The notes beneath the pieces were generated by a model that saw only the letters and a program-made list of their open reading frames with translations, was not told the origin of the DNA and ran no database searches. Below, piece after piece: positions 40,101 to 51,115 of a stretch of DNA of 64,000 nucleotides (positions within the stretch are counted from its first letter, which is position 1; each line of letters opens with the position of its first letter). The translations under genes were made by a program, and so were the position numbers. The DNA is from Bagarius yarrelli (Eukaryota; Chordata; Actinopteri; Siluriformes; Sisoridae), in the NCBI GenBank assembly GCA_005784505.1, contig VCAZ01000006.1:9556724-9620723 (forward strand), in the 5' to 3' direction.

Positions 40101-41626
40101 ACTCCATTCAAGTTCTGCTCACATAGTAATCACATATTAATTGTCATTTAACCCTGACATGTTTAAGACTAGTACAAAAGATGAAAATTTACTATGATAG
40201 ATGGTTAAACTTATTTTAGCAACATTTTAGCAATACCCTTTCATCAAGTCTCATAAGGAGAAAGAAATCATTATGCAATAATTCCAGAAACCAAAGCTTC
40301 ACAAGTTTCAATAGCTTTAATAAGAAACTACTGAATTACAGAAACACATTACCTGGGCCTCATCAGCATACAGAGGGATGTCATGGAACGGTGAAATGTA
40401 TTTCCCATCTTGGTCCTCTGTTAAGATAAGAGATAAAACATATCTTACACACTGATTTCACAGTCCAACAGTCAAGTCTATTATCCAGTCTATGTATCAC
40501 AGTGTCAATTCCCCAAATAATATTTACATGACATTTTACATATAAGGACAGACTTTAAGGTGATTAAAAATAGTGTAAATAACTTTTAAAAATAAAGAAG
40601 ACTTACAACTTTGGCACAGTTTGTAATCCGGTAAAAAAGTATACAGAATTTACTTTTACTTGTAAAATTTGCTGCAGGGAATTTTGTCAGCTTTAGTTTT
40701 ATAACGCACCCACACAAACACTAAAATAAACACCAAATATATAAAATAATGGATAGTTGTATTTTTTTATTTTTATTTTTGTGTTTCAAGTTAACTAGCG
40801 AGCATAAACCCGTTATCTACATACACAAACAATCCTGTCAGATTTGTGATCATTTTTATTACTGTACTGATTAGAAAACTTAGTTTTAATGTTTCAATAT
40901 TTTAACGTTTCTGGTAATTATACCAAATTATTATTTTAAAAAAAATCGTCTGTTTTAACGTTTCTGGTAATTTTACCAAATTTATCATTTTAAAAATCTA
41001 TTGAATTATTAATTTAAAAATATACCAAATTAATAATAAAAAAAAATCGACTATGTGGTTCATTTACATTTACAGCATTTGGCAGACGCCCTTACGACTT
41101 ACATTTATCTCATTTATACAACTAGGCAGTTGGGGGTTGGGGGCCTTGCTCGGGGGCCCGGCGGTGGTGGCTTGGTGGGGCCGGGAATCGGGCCGGGGGT
41201 TGGTAGTCCAACACCTTAACCATGAGCCACCACTTCCCCCAGTGGTACTGTGCTTTATAAAATCAATGAACTATCCAATCACATCCAGAAGCAGCCGGTT
41301 AGTCATATCCACTCCTTGGTATAAAATCACACACACTTTCTATCCAATGACTTTTTTAAGTTTCTATGATTTATTTAAGCTGCTAGTCTTTCATATAGTC
41401 TTTCAATAGAAAGTAAACTCGACTGCACGCCTGCGCTGATCTGTAGTCCAACCCTGATGAATGATGCAACTGTAGTCAAGGCAACACGTGGCCTGGTCTC
41501 GATACAATTAAAAATCCGCATTATACACATAAGATAGATCATAAATAATAAATGAGTGAACTCACTATAAAACACTCTGTAGCTCAGGGTGTTGGGATTT
41601 CCTCTCTCTTCAATGGAGAAGCTCAT
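34145..41626 (-). CDS. ppa1: Cytosolic inorganic pyrophosphatase 1
   Basis: Family I soluble pyrophosphatase: hydrolyses PPi to two phosphates with Mg2+, pulling biosynthetic reactions forward in the cytosol. Eleven exons in transcript order: 41626-41566, 40417-40353, 40057-40004, 39852-39733, 38397-38311, 38229-38103, 37996-37869, 36862-36777, 35325-35250, 34843-34804, 34173-34145, giving 290 residues. All join in phase with GT-AG introns. The metal-binding signature DNDPIDV is at residues 117-123. Other conserved blocks include DGKYISPFHDIPLYAD, ATKDPLNPIKQDVKKG, GYIWNYGAIPQTWEDP, VDDPEAKD and RLKPGYLEATVDWFRWYKVPDGKPEN. The C-terminus VEKWFYYQK matches the PPA1 rather than the mitochondrial form, and there is no transit peptide. 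The penultimate region is spread over small exons and is the least conserved part. Confidence 0.95.
41061..41240 (-). mobile_element. tRNA-derived SINE, copy 4
   Basis: Nearly full-length reverse copy. At its 3' end (41061) it has the tail CATTTACAGCATTTGGCAGACG read on the plus strand in two pieces, then the GC-rich body, the B-box region and the head (ACCTTAACCATGAGCCACCAC at the right end). It lies in ppa1 intron 1, in the same orientation as ppa1. The body has unusual G enrichment (GGGGGCCCGG, GGGCCGGGGG). Confidence 0.8.
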
Positions 41627-41868
41627 GGCTGCCGGTGTTCCTGTGCGGTGATTACACGGCTCAATGACGTGGGACTTTTAGAAACTCAACAAAAGCGTGT
41701 GTACAGGAAGGAGGAGTCGTAATCCAGAGAACATCAGCCCCTTCTTCACTTACCCTAGATACAAACTCATCTGAGTTCAGATTCAACTTTAAATCATTTA
41801 CAGATAGAATTTTCGTCAGAAAAAAACAGGCTTTTGCTTAAAATATATTTTTTGCACCACATGCATTA

Positions 41869-41975
41869 TGTGGCCAAAAGTTTTTGGACACCCATGGGTG
41901 CTTTCTGAACATCTCAGATACTGTTATGATAACCTCCACTCTTCTGGAAATGCTCATTTAGGCATAAAAGTATTA
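41869..41975 (+). mobile_element. DNA transposon left-end remnant
   Basis: ATGTGGCCAAAAGTTTTTGG begins a stretch that continues with GATAACCTCCACTCTTCTGG. Both segments belong to a dispersed fish DNA-transposon family whose fuller copy is at 53918-54976. No right end is seen here. Confidence 0.5.
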
Positions 41976-41987
41976 GTGAGTCAGTCA

Positions 41988-42022
41988 CTTTAGCTGATAT
42001 CAGTCACTGATATCAGCTAAAG
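41988..42022. repeat. 35-bp perfect palindrome
   Basis: Arms CTTTAGCTGATATCAGT (41988-42004) and its exact reverse complement (42006-42022) are separated by one base. It can form a hairpin or cruciform. It sits in the divergent ppa1/eif4ebp2 spacer, just after a transposon remnant. Confidence 0.9.
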
Positions 42023-42294
42023 AAGTTTGGGCAGTAGTCAGTGTGGGCAAGACGGGGTAAAGATCAGAGAGCTTTGTGCTTGCTTCGTATATAATTGTCA
42101 TGAAGAAACAGGCCTCTTTAATAAAAACTATTATTCGACAAGTGTTGAAAAGGGTTTACAATGTAATCATTTACAAATTACCCTATTTAAATGTAATGAG
42201 TAATGTAACTGATTACGTTGGATTACTTTTGATTACTTTTAGGTTTGTAACAAACATTTTCAGATAAATCATCTTTAAATATTAATACCAGGCA

Positions 42295-44040
42295 GGATTA
42301 ATGTATTTGGCAGATGTGGATTAATGTATTTGGCAGATGTGGATTAATGTATTTGGCAGATGTGGATTAATGTATTTGGCAGATGGGGATTAATGTATTT
42401 AGCAGATGTAAATTAATGTATTTGGCAGATGGGGATTAATGTATTTGGCAGATGTGGATTAATTAATGTATTTAGATTGTTTTTGGCAGATGTAATTAAT
42501 GTATTGGCAGATGTGGATTAATTAGTATTTGGGCAGATGTAATGTGGATTAATGTATTTGGCAGATGGGGATTTGCAATGTATTTGGCAGATGTAATTAT
42601 GATGTATTTGGCAGATGTGGATTAATTAATGTATTTGGCAGATGTAAATTAATGTATTTGGCAGATGTGGATTAATGTATTTGGCAGATGTGGATTAATG
42701 TATTTGGCAGATGGGGATTAATGTATTTGGCAGATGTGGATTAATGTATTTGGCAGATGTAATTAATGTGTTTGGCAATGTATTTGGCAGATGGGGATTA
42801 ATTAATTGTATGTACTTATTCTGGCAGATGTGGATTATGTATTGGCAGATTGTTTGGCATGATTAATGTATTTGGCAGATGTGGATTAATGTATTTGGCA
42901 GATGTAATTAATATGTGATTTGGCAGATGTGGATTATGCAGATGTAAATTAATGTAGTTTGGCAGATGGGAATTAATGTTGGATTTGGCAGATGTAAATT
43001 AATGTATTTGGCAGATGTGGATTAAGGTTTGGAAAGATGTGGATTTGTATTTGGCAGCGTTAAATTATTGATTTGGCAGATGGGATTAAGGTATTGGCAG
43101 ATGGTAAATTAATGTATTTGGCAGATGTTAATGTTTTGGCAGAATGTAATGTATTGGCAGATGTAAATTAATGTATTTGGCAGATGTGGAATGTGGAATG
43201 TATTTGGCAGATGTGGATTAATGTATTTGGCAGATGTGGATTAATGTATTGGCAGATGGGGATTAATGTATTGAAAGATGTGGATTAATTTATTTGGCAG
43301 ATGTAAATTAATGTATTTATTAATGTATTTCGCAGATGTAAATTAATGTATTTAGCAGATGTGGATTAATGTATTTGGCAGATGTGGATTAATGTATTTG
43401 GCAGATGTGGATTAATGTATTTGGCAGATGTAAATTAATGTCAGATTTGGCGATGTGGATTAATGTATTTGGGCAGATGTATTTGAAAGATGGGATAAAT
43501 TTGGCATGTATTTGGGCAGATGTATTAATGTATTGGCAGATTTGGATTTATGTATTTGGCAGATGTGGATTAATGTATTTGGCAGATGTGGATTAATGTA
43601 TTTGATGTGGATTAATGTTTTGGCAGATGTAAATTGTATTGGCATGTATTAATGGGCAGATGTGGATTAATGTATTTGGCAGATGTAAATTAATGTGTTT
43701 GGCAGATGTGGATTAATGTATTTGGCAGATGTAGATTAATGTGTTTGGCAGATGGGGATTAATGTATGGCAGTAAAAATGTATTTGGCAGATGTGGCAAT
43801 GTATTTGGCAGATGTGGTATTTGAATGGCATTTGGAAGATGTATTTGGATTAATGTATTTGGCAGATGGGGATTAATGTATTTGGCAGATGTGGATTAAT
43901 GTATTTGGCAGATGTAAATTAATGTATTTGGCAGATGGGGATTAATGTATTTGGCAGATTTGGATTAATGTATTTGGCAGATGTAAATTAATGTATTTGG
44001 CAGATGTGGATTAATGTATTTGGCAGATGTGGATTTATGT
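42295..44040 (+). repeat. 1.75-kb minisatellite, 23-bp unit
   Basis: Tandem array of about 75 units of GTGGATTAATGTATTTGGCAGAT (shown as GTGGATTAATG plus TATTTGGCAGAT), alternating irregularly with a GTAAATTAATG variant and a GGGGATTAATG variant. Spacing is exactly 23 bp in good stretches (for example 42311, 42334, 42357). Many units carry 1-3 base deletions or partial units, especially 42460-43160 and 43430-43850. It lies between the divergent starts of ppa1 and eif4ebp2, about 670 bp and 890 bp from the two ATGs. The TATTTGGCAGA core also occurs in the tail of the local SINE (CATTTGGCAGACG at 41061; the complement near 54880). Confidence 0.97.
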
Positions 44041-44928
44041 AATTGTCAGGTGTCAATCAGAAGCATCAGAATAGCACCGCTTTTTATAAATGGCTTTAGC
44101 AGAAACGCATCCTGCAAATCAAAACCAGGCAAATCAACAACATATTAAAAATTATTCAACATACCCTAGGTTTTTAATTAAAAGTTTAGGATGTAACTCT
44201 ATTTGTAATCTTTAACATTTTTTCAAGTAAATGTTATCAAAGAACGCATTTTCTAAGGTAACTGTAACAAATGACTGTTACATTTATTTTGTAAGTATAT
44301 TACGTAACTCCGGAACATGTAACTAGCTACTTCCTAATACTGCATTCAGTGTTTTAATAAAAGCATTTTTATGTGAAATGCTATAATACTTTTAGTAGGA
44401 AAATTTTAATATAAAAATATTCCATAAATAATTTCTTAATTAGCCTTATACACAGTATAATGTTTATTATATCTGCCTGCAGGATTAAGCAGTAGCTGAA
44501 ATGAAGAAAGAATTAAATCAGGCTAGTTCACCACAGAACTTTTTAAAAGTAGGTTTTATCGGATGCAGAACTTAAGGTTGGATCTGTTGATCTGAACATG
44601 TGTGTGTGTGTGTGTGTGAATAGTTTTATTGTTAATGAATAAACTCCTTAGCCAATGAGCGAATGCAGTTTAGGCTGCCTTGCATAGGTGTGAAGTGAGA
44701 CGCACCCCTCCTGGCCACGTGTTCAGCTCCAGTTTTGCGCTCATATCCTGTGGAGGCGCTCTGCTTCCTGCCTGGCGGAGGGAGGGACGGTGCTGACGGC
44801 TGGGAGGACAAGTTAAACGACAAATAGCCTTAAAAATATTTAAAAAAGTAGGCAAAGGGCCTGGGATTCCATCTTTTATTGGCGTTACAATTTTAGTTCG
44901 ACACCGCTCAGCGACCCAATCTAATGCA
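44041..44928. other. eif4ebp2 upstream region
   Basis: Non-coding. It contains a (TG)n near 44600 and a GC-richer block at 44690-44815 with a CACGTG E-box near 44716, which probably overlaps the eif4ebp2 promoter and 5' UTR. No TATA box is evident. Confidence 0.45.
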
Positions 44929-46120
44929 ATGTCGTCCAGTCGTCAGCATAGCGAGAGCAGGGCCATTCCGACCAGGACGGTGCTGATCGACGACTCAACG
45001 CAGCTACCTCACGATTATTGCACCACTCCTGGAGGCACTTTATTTTCAACTACCCCGGGCGGTAATAGCATTTTAAAGCGTGCTTTTGCACCGTTGACCA
45101 AAAAGAAAAATCACATGCATGAGGTTATTAGTTCTTTGCTCTGCTCGACGTTAGCCTGTGGCCTACTTGTTTTCGCTGAAAAGCCTAGCATGTTCAAAAC
45201 AAAAACAAGGGCTGCGTTTCAATCAGCGACCGACTTCCTGTGTAGGCTCACTCACTAGGGTGTAAGGGAATGACTTGTGCGCCCGATAGAACACGCTCTG
45301 TTTCCGGAAGTGTGTTATTTGGGAGGGTGCCAGAGGATTTCCCCCGCCCTTGGGGTTTTGGTTACTTTGCAGCGCAGTAATCGAGATTTTTCCATTCAAA
45401 ATGAGTGTTAAATGGAAGTACTTTAAGACTCGACTTATTGCTTAAAGCAATCACTGAACATGTTTATCAAAAATGGCCTGAACCCATTAAAACAGCTTCA
45501 TCAGTCCTAACAATTTCATGTCTGTGATGACGATTAGGTGAAATACACGAGCAGGGCAAATATGTAATAGTGGCAATATTATGCAAGTATGCAAATTGTT
45601 TAATAATAATGAATTAAGTAGCAAACAAATGTATAAATATCAGTTCATTTAGTTATTTGTATATTATATGTGTAGGGTTTTCAGCTTGATTAAACATTTA
45701 CTTTACTTTAAGCTGCGGTGTGTAGGTGTGCCTGTATTTAGACAAAGAAAATGGAATGTTTTGTTTTTATTGTCGGTTGCAGGCACCCGGATCATCTATG
45801 ACCGTAAATTCCTGTTAGACCGGCGTAATTCCCCGATAGCCCAGACTCCACCAGCACACCTGCCCGTCATTCCTGGCGTGACAAGCCAAAACATCCTGAA
45901 CGAGAACAAGCGGAATGAAGCTAATAACATCAATAACCATGATGGCAAACCAGGAACAGGTTTGTCCTTCTACTTCCTTAAACCCCAACTAAAGAGTGGA
46001 CATGCTGGTTTTTTCTTGTTTTTTTTTTTACTTCTTTTAAATGTTATAGTTTTGTTCTTTTCCTAAGACTGTACTTTGTTTTCTTTAGGGGAAGATGCTC
46101 AGTTTGAGATGGATATCTAA
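44929..46120 (+). CDS. eif4ebp2: Eukaryotic translation initiation factor 4E-binding protein 2
   Basis: Cap-dependent translation repressor: binds eIF4E and blocks eIF4G until mTORC1 phosphorylates it. Three exons: 44929-45061, 45783-45959, 46089-46120, giving 113 residues, in phase, GT-AG introns. The RAIP motif is at residues 11-14. The two mTOR sites TTPGGT and TTPGG sit at Thr33 and Thr42, just before the exon 1 boundary. The eIF4E-binding motif YDRKFLL is at 50-56. The tiny last exon carries the TOS motif FEMDI at the C-terminus. NSP and QTPP phosphorylation contexts follow the eIF4E motif. The EBP2 assignment rests on the MSSS...RAIPTRTV start, the NNINNHD stretch and synteny with ppa1 and pald1. 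The second intron is only 129 bp. Confidence 0.95.
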
Positions 46121-49100
46121 AGAAGAGGAACCGACGTGATGAGCGAATAATAATCTGGCGTCCGTGTGCCAGTGGCTTGGCTTGTAAAAACCAATGTTGT
46201 GAGCCCTCTCCTTTAGCTCTCTCTAGCTGTTGGTTCCTAAATAATCATGGGGATAGTCAACTCCTGTTGGTCCAGTGGGCTGCTGGAGCTCTGGAAGTTA
46301 ACTAACAACTCTTGATTTGTTGGATTAGGTTTCAGGGCTACCAACAGCCTTACATGCTTTGCCCACACAGTGAAGGGAAATGTCTGTATTTAAGTGCCCA
46401 AAATGTACCAGATTAACAGTGTAAACAGATCATCTTGCAAAACAGCCACCAAGAGATTTCTTCAAGGTAATTTAGAGCCGTTTTCACAGTAAAATAAGTC
46501 TTTGTTTCATTTTCAATAGTGTCAACCTTTTCAGTATATTTAGTATTTCTTTTATGTCAGTGAAGGTCAAGTAGCATTGACTAGCATCATGCACTTTTGG
46601 TTGAGATTAAAAGATTATCATTTTCATTCCAAGCCTTTAAATTGGACGTTGCCACACAGCTGGGTCCATTTCATTTTTAAGTGTGCTTTGATAAACTGCA
46701 AATAAACTATGGACCTTAAGAAAGAATTGCAGTTGGAATCCTGCCAAATTCCTACCTTGTTTTACCCCCTCTTAATTTAAGGTATAGACAAAAAACCTGT
46801 TAGAAAAATATGGATAAGTGTGTTCCTCAGCTTGAGATGTTGTGTTTAGTTTTCAATCCTGTTACCAATATAATTTTGCCCCCTGCCTCAGATTTCTGAG
46901 TAAACCCTGGTGATACTTGAAGCATTACCATCAGCTTTGTGGTGACTGACTTTAATAAACAACAACATACTGTAGTGCAAGTGACCCAGAATTAGGTAAT
47001 GACATCATGCACAGCTTTGAGCCAGTGAATAGTCACACTATGATTCTATGAACTGTAATAATAAATACAAAGCAGTCCTGTTCCAGAGCTGGGCTCAAGA
47101 TGCACTTATATCATGTACAATAAATCACTTTTAGCTCCTAAGCGGCGAAATAACAGGGAAGTACATGTATCATGATGCCAGTTGTGACGTCTACTTTTCG
47201 CTGTCCGTTTGCTACGACATTTACAAACCTGCAACATCAGCTTAAAGGTAGGAAAGCACTGAAGTGTTGTTAGAATAATTGCACTGCTGTTATGCATCAC
47301 TGATGATGCAGTTGATATCGCAACAGCATTTAAATTGATGGATAATTGCAGTGGTCTAACTGTCGACTTTTTTTGAAACATTTCCTCTATGCACATTCTG
47401 TAAAGCTCTTCTTTACCTTGCCCTAAGCTCAGATGCCAGCTTTAAGAAAAAATGTTGTATTTGTTTCTCTATTTTTTTTTTTTTTCATGTTTCCTCATGG
47501 GAAATGTCTTTTTTTTTTTTCACACAAAAGCAAAGCGATTGTCTTAAAATAAGTGACTGTAAAAAGAGAATATGATTGAATTCTCTGCTTTACACCTTTT
47601 GTGGTTAAATCATTCTTTACCCATGCCTTATTTTGCTAAGTGTACCAGCTGTGACGTTTAGTAAAATTTAGTTTCTCCCCCGTGCCCACAAAACTCTTCT
47701 ACTTTTTATTTTCTCAGATACAAGACATTTAATAGAGTACATTTATATTTTTGGAGAGATTTTTTTTCCTCTGCTTTAGAGGTAAAAGGTTTGGGCTTGC
47801 AGCAATATATTGGTTAAGATAAAATAAGCGATTGGATCAACTTAAATTGTAACTGATATGATTTACTGGCTCATGATTTTTGCTAAACATTGATAACTGA
47901 TTAATACCCAGTTGTTGTTTTTTTTGCCTCTCAATTACCAATTGGCAAGATGATGTGCATGTTGAAACAGGTGGCATATTTGCTGAATGTACACTCATGA
48001 TGTATTGTCTGTCAACCCCTGAAAGGTAGCGTTGTGTATTTTTACACATCGTACTATACTAGAGTTCATAAAATTGTGCAAAAAAAGACAGTTAGACCTT
48101 TTGTAAGAGCCATTTTAGATTAATTTACAAATGGCATGCAAAAAGTGTCATTTTTTTTGTTCTGTAATTGAGACCCTGTAAAATTAAAATTAATTTAAAT
48201 TAAATTCCAATGCCAGTGGACACTGTAACAGCAAATTCATTAAAAGTTCCTTAAAAACTATTTTTGTTGCTTGTCTTTTGTATCGGAATGGTAAATGACC
48301 ACTAGAGGGCATAATGGGTGTCCGGATTGTTCTGTAGCGGAGTTGTGCACATGCACATACACACACACTTGTTCAAACACTATTGTAAATTAGTTGCCAG
48401 ATGCCAATCATCATTCACAGCTGGACTGGGCAGAAGTACCCAGAGGAAATCCCTAAAGCGTGAAGAGAACAGGTTAGGGTTAGGGTTACACATGTTTTTG
48501 CTAAATAATCCTTTAAAAATAGCTAATTATTTATTTCTCTGAAGTTGCATAATGTTTGCACTAAACTCGTAGTGATTCTTTTAGCTTATCGTCTATAATC
48601 TTTAGTTGTATATCAGCAAAATACATTTTTAGTTTTACATTTTATACTTTTATATAGTATGTAGTCCATACATTGTTTAATGAACGTCAGTCGTTTATAT
48701 AAGTAATGTGAAATTTTTCTTTATTTTATTGTATAATATTTTGTTGGGAGATTTGATATTCTTTTAAGAATGTTTTAAATGCCATTTTAATCAAAATGTA
48801 ATTACAAAATATTTTGAAGATGATCACAATCCCTACGACAAAAAGACCAAAACAAAAAAAGAAATAGTTTAGGAGTGTTTAAGCTTTTTCTTTGCTGCTT
48901 TTTGGGCAATTAGTCGTGATAAAACTCCAGTGTATAAATGATTCTTGAGAAGCGCTCAGTTGCTTGGAAACCCATGGCAACACTTTCCATGTTGCACCAG
49001 CCGGCCTTCAAGCCGAGGGTGTTCTTTATCAGATCTGTGAAAGGCGCCACCTCTTAAAAAGACTTTATTTAACTGTGACTAAAAGCACTGAAAGAACCTG

Positions 49101-51115
49101 GCACTAAAACTAAGGCTGTTTGTTCCCAAATACAAAAGTGATACTTGCGGAATTTTCCATTCCCATTCATTAATCCGCATTTGCATTCGCTAAATAAAGG
49201 ACACACTGTGGTCACTTTATTGCACAGATTATTATAGTCACGATCCTACAAATACAGTCACTATTTACACTAAAACTACACTGTCAAATGTCATCTATAT
49301 GTAAAATTCAGGAACCTAGCAGTGTTTTTAATCATCTTTTGTGTGTAAATCCATGTTGCTTTATTGTGTCTAGGTTCTAGAAGAGTTCTACCTGTACTAC
49401 AGAGGCCTGACTTGACTAATAATGCATTCATTTTTACTGTAAATCCTCACCTTTCTTATTGATCCTATGTTAAAGTGTAGCTGCTACGTTGCCAGGAGAT
49501 GAAATTGCTGATTGGTGAGAGTATAAGACAAGGGTCCTCCCCCACATCCTCATCTCATATCCTCACTCTGTGTGTGTGTGCTGAAGAGCTGGTGAGGATT
49601 AGTATTTTTCCCCACCTCTCTTGTTCAGCCTCTGCCTTTGCCTTACTGCTGAAGTTCCTCATTCGGCCCTGCCCACATGAGTGAAGACAACTGAGAAAGG
49701 ATCCATACAGAGGGGTTCGTTTTAACAGGACTCGAAATGCATGACGACTTAAACAGGATTTTATTTTATGCTTTATTCTTCTCCAGAGACCTAAAAATAT
49801 TCCTGTTATACAAGTAAAGAAGTAACTGGGTAAGGAATCTGTTTTGTAATATTTACCTTTTCTTTTGACTGGTCGATTGTGCTGATTGTGGTTAAAGAAA
49901 GAAAAAAAAACTTTTTGTTTAGAACTTTTGGCTTGATTTTGAGTCCATGGCAAATAAATGTTAAATAATAATTCTGCGGAATAGTTCTGTAAATGAGCCC
50001 ACTAGGCAAAATGGTGGCCATAATGCTGTGTTTTTGGTTTGCTTATAAGTAAGATAAAATTCAATAATTTAAAGTTCAGATGCAGTAATGCTGACACTTC
50101 TTTCTTAATAACATCCAACACCAGTGGTGTATAATCTGTGCATGACAAAAGGTTTGAATTCACACTTGAACTTGGAAATAATCCACATATTTTTCAGTGC
50201 ACTTTAAGTAAGGATGTATCAATCATTAGTACCCCCTGTACTTTAGAACTTCCTTCTCCTCGCTAATGCTCTTTGGTGCTCATATCCTTCCTCTTATCTG
50301 TGTGACATCACACAAGTGCATCCTGAGTATTCTTTGGCCATATTTAGAGATTTTTATTCCTGTTCTTTGTCTGTTCTATTGTGGCACAAATGGTATTTCA
50401 ATCAAGTCTGTGACACAGAGTGCCAATCGAGATGGAATGAATAAAAAACACTATGTTTTATGTGTTCCTTAACTTAAAAATGTGTGTAAAACTTCAATTT
50501 CTAGAAAAATATAGAAAGAAAAGCACACACTTTGTGTCTTATTCACTTGTTTTCCATTTTTTGGGTTCGGCACTTATTTGTTGTGAGTGGGGTTATGTGC
50601 GAGCTTGTGTTCTATGTCTGCTGCGTAAAAGTGGGATGTCCTGTGAGTGTCTGGAATCACCCATAGAGCTGTCTGGCTGCCAGATGTATTGTATTTCTAT
50701 GCTGCCTTCCCACAGAAACTTCAACTCTGGCACTGTAAGAAAAGAAACAGAACATTACACGAAAATAGAAGAGAACATGTTCAGTTGGCTATTATCTTTG
50801 CAATGCACAGCAAAGTGGTGTGTTTTAGGAAAATAAAGCTAGCAACAAAGGCAACAATCATTGGCACAGCTAGCATTATATGCTTTTAAAATTACCTTAT
50901 ACCTAAGGGCCTTAATCATACATGCAACTCCACTCTTGGAAGTCTCTTGTTTGAATATTTTTTTTTGAGAACAAGCTAAAAACAATTATTATATCCTTTG
51001 CATTTATTTTGTTGGAATTTCTTACAAAATCACAGTGGTTCATTGGATTTGTAACTGTATATTACTGTCTTTCCTGTCTTTCTTTTGTGGTCTGATTTGC
51101 AGCTTTGGTTTAATT
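46121..51115. other. eif4ebp2 3' UTR and spacer upstream of pald1
   Basis: The first 1-2 kb is probably the long 3' UTR of eif4ebp2; AATAAA signals occur at 46701-46706, 46954-46959 and 47060-47065. Beyond about 48,200 it should contain the pald1 promoter and any non-coding first exon, but I could not place these. Open frames such as 49555-49953 (minus) and 50453-50836 show no family features. No nodal-type exon was recognised. Confidence 0.55.

Larger units (their letters stand above)
41627..42294. other. ppa1 upstream region
   Basis: Holds the presumed ppa1 promoter (a TGACGTG CRE-like site near 41664, no TATA recognised), a left-end remnant of the ATGTGGCCAAAAGT transposon family at 41869-41975, and the 35-bp palindrome at 41988-42022. 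No gene. Confidence 0.55.

Noticed and set aside
41053..41409. 118-residue plus-strand open frame
   Set aside because: It runs across an antisense SINE copy in ppa1 intron 1.
42295..44040. Possible CRISPR-like or repeat-spacer array
   Set aside because: Units are directly head-to-tail at 23 bp with no unique spacers, in an animal genome; it is a minisatellite. The open frames inside it (43405-43596 and 43460-43645) are by-products of the repeat.
45668..46066. 132-residue plus-strand open frame as a separate gene
   Set aside because: It is eif4ebp2 exon 2 read through into both flanking introns.
48471..48487. Telomere-like GGTTAG repeats
   Set aside because: Only about two and a half units; too short to call an interstitial telomere array.
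49555..49953. 132-residue minus-strand open frame
   Set aside because: Low-complexity, Lys/Ser-rich, no family features, no splice context and no relation to flanking genes.
46121..51115. nodal-related gene expected by synteny between eif4ebp2 and pald1
   Set aside because: No TGF-beta cysteine-knot exon or prodomain could be recognised on either strand.
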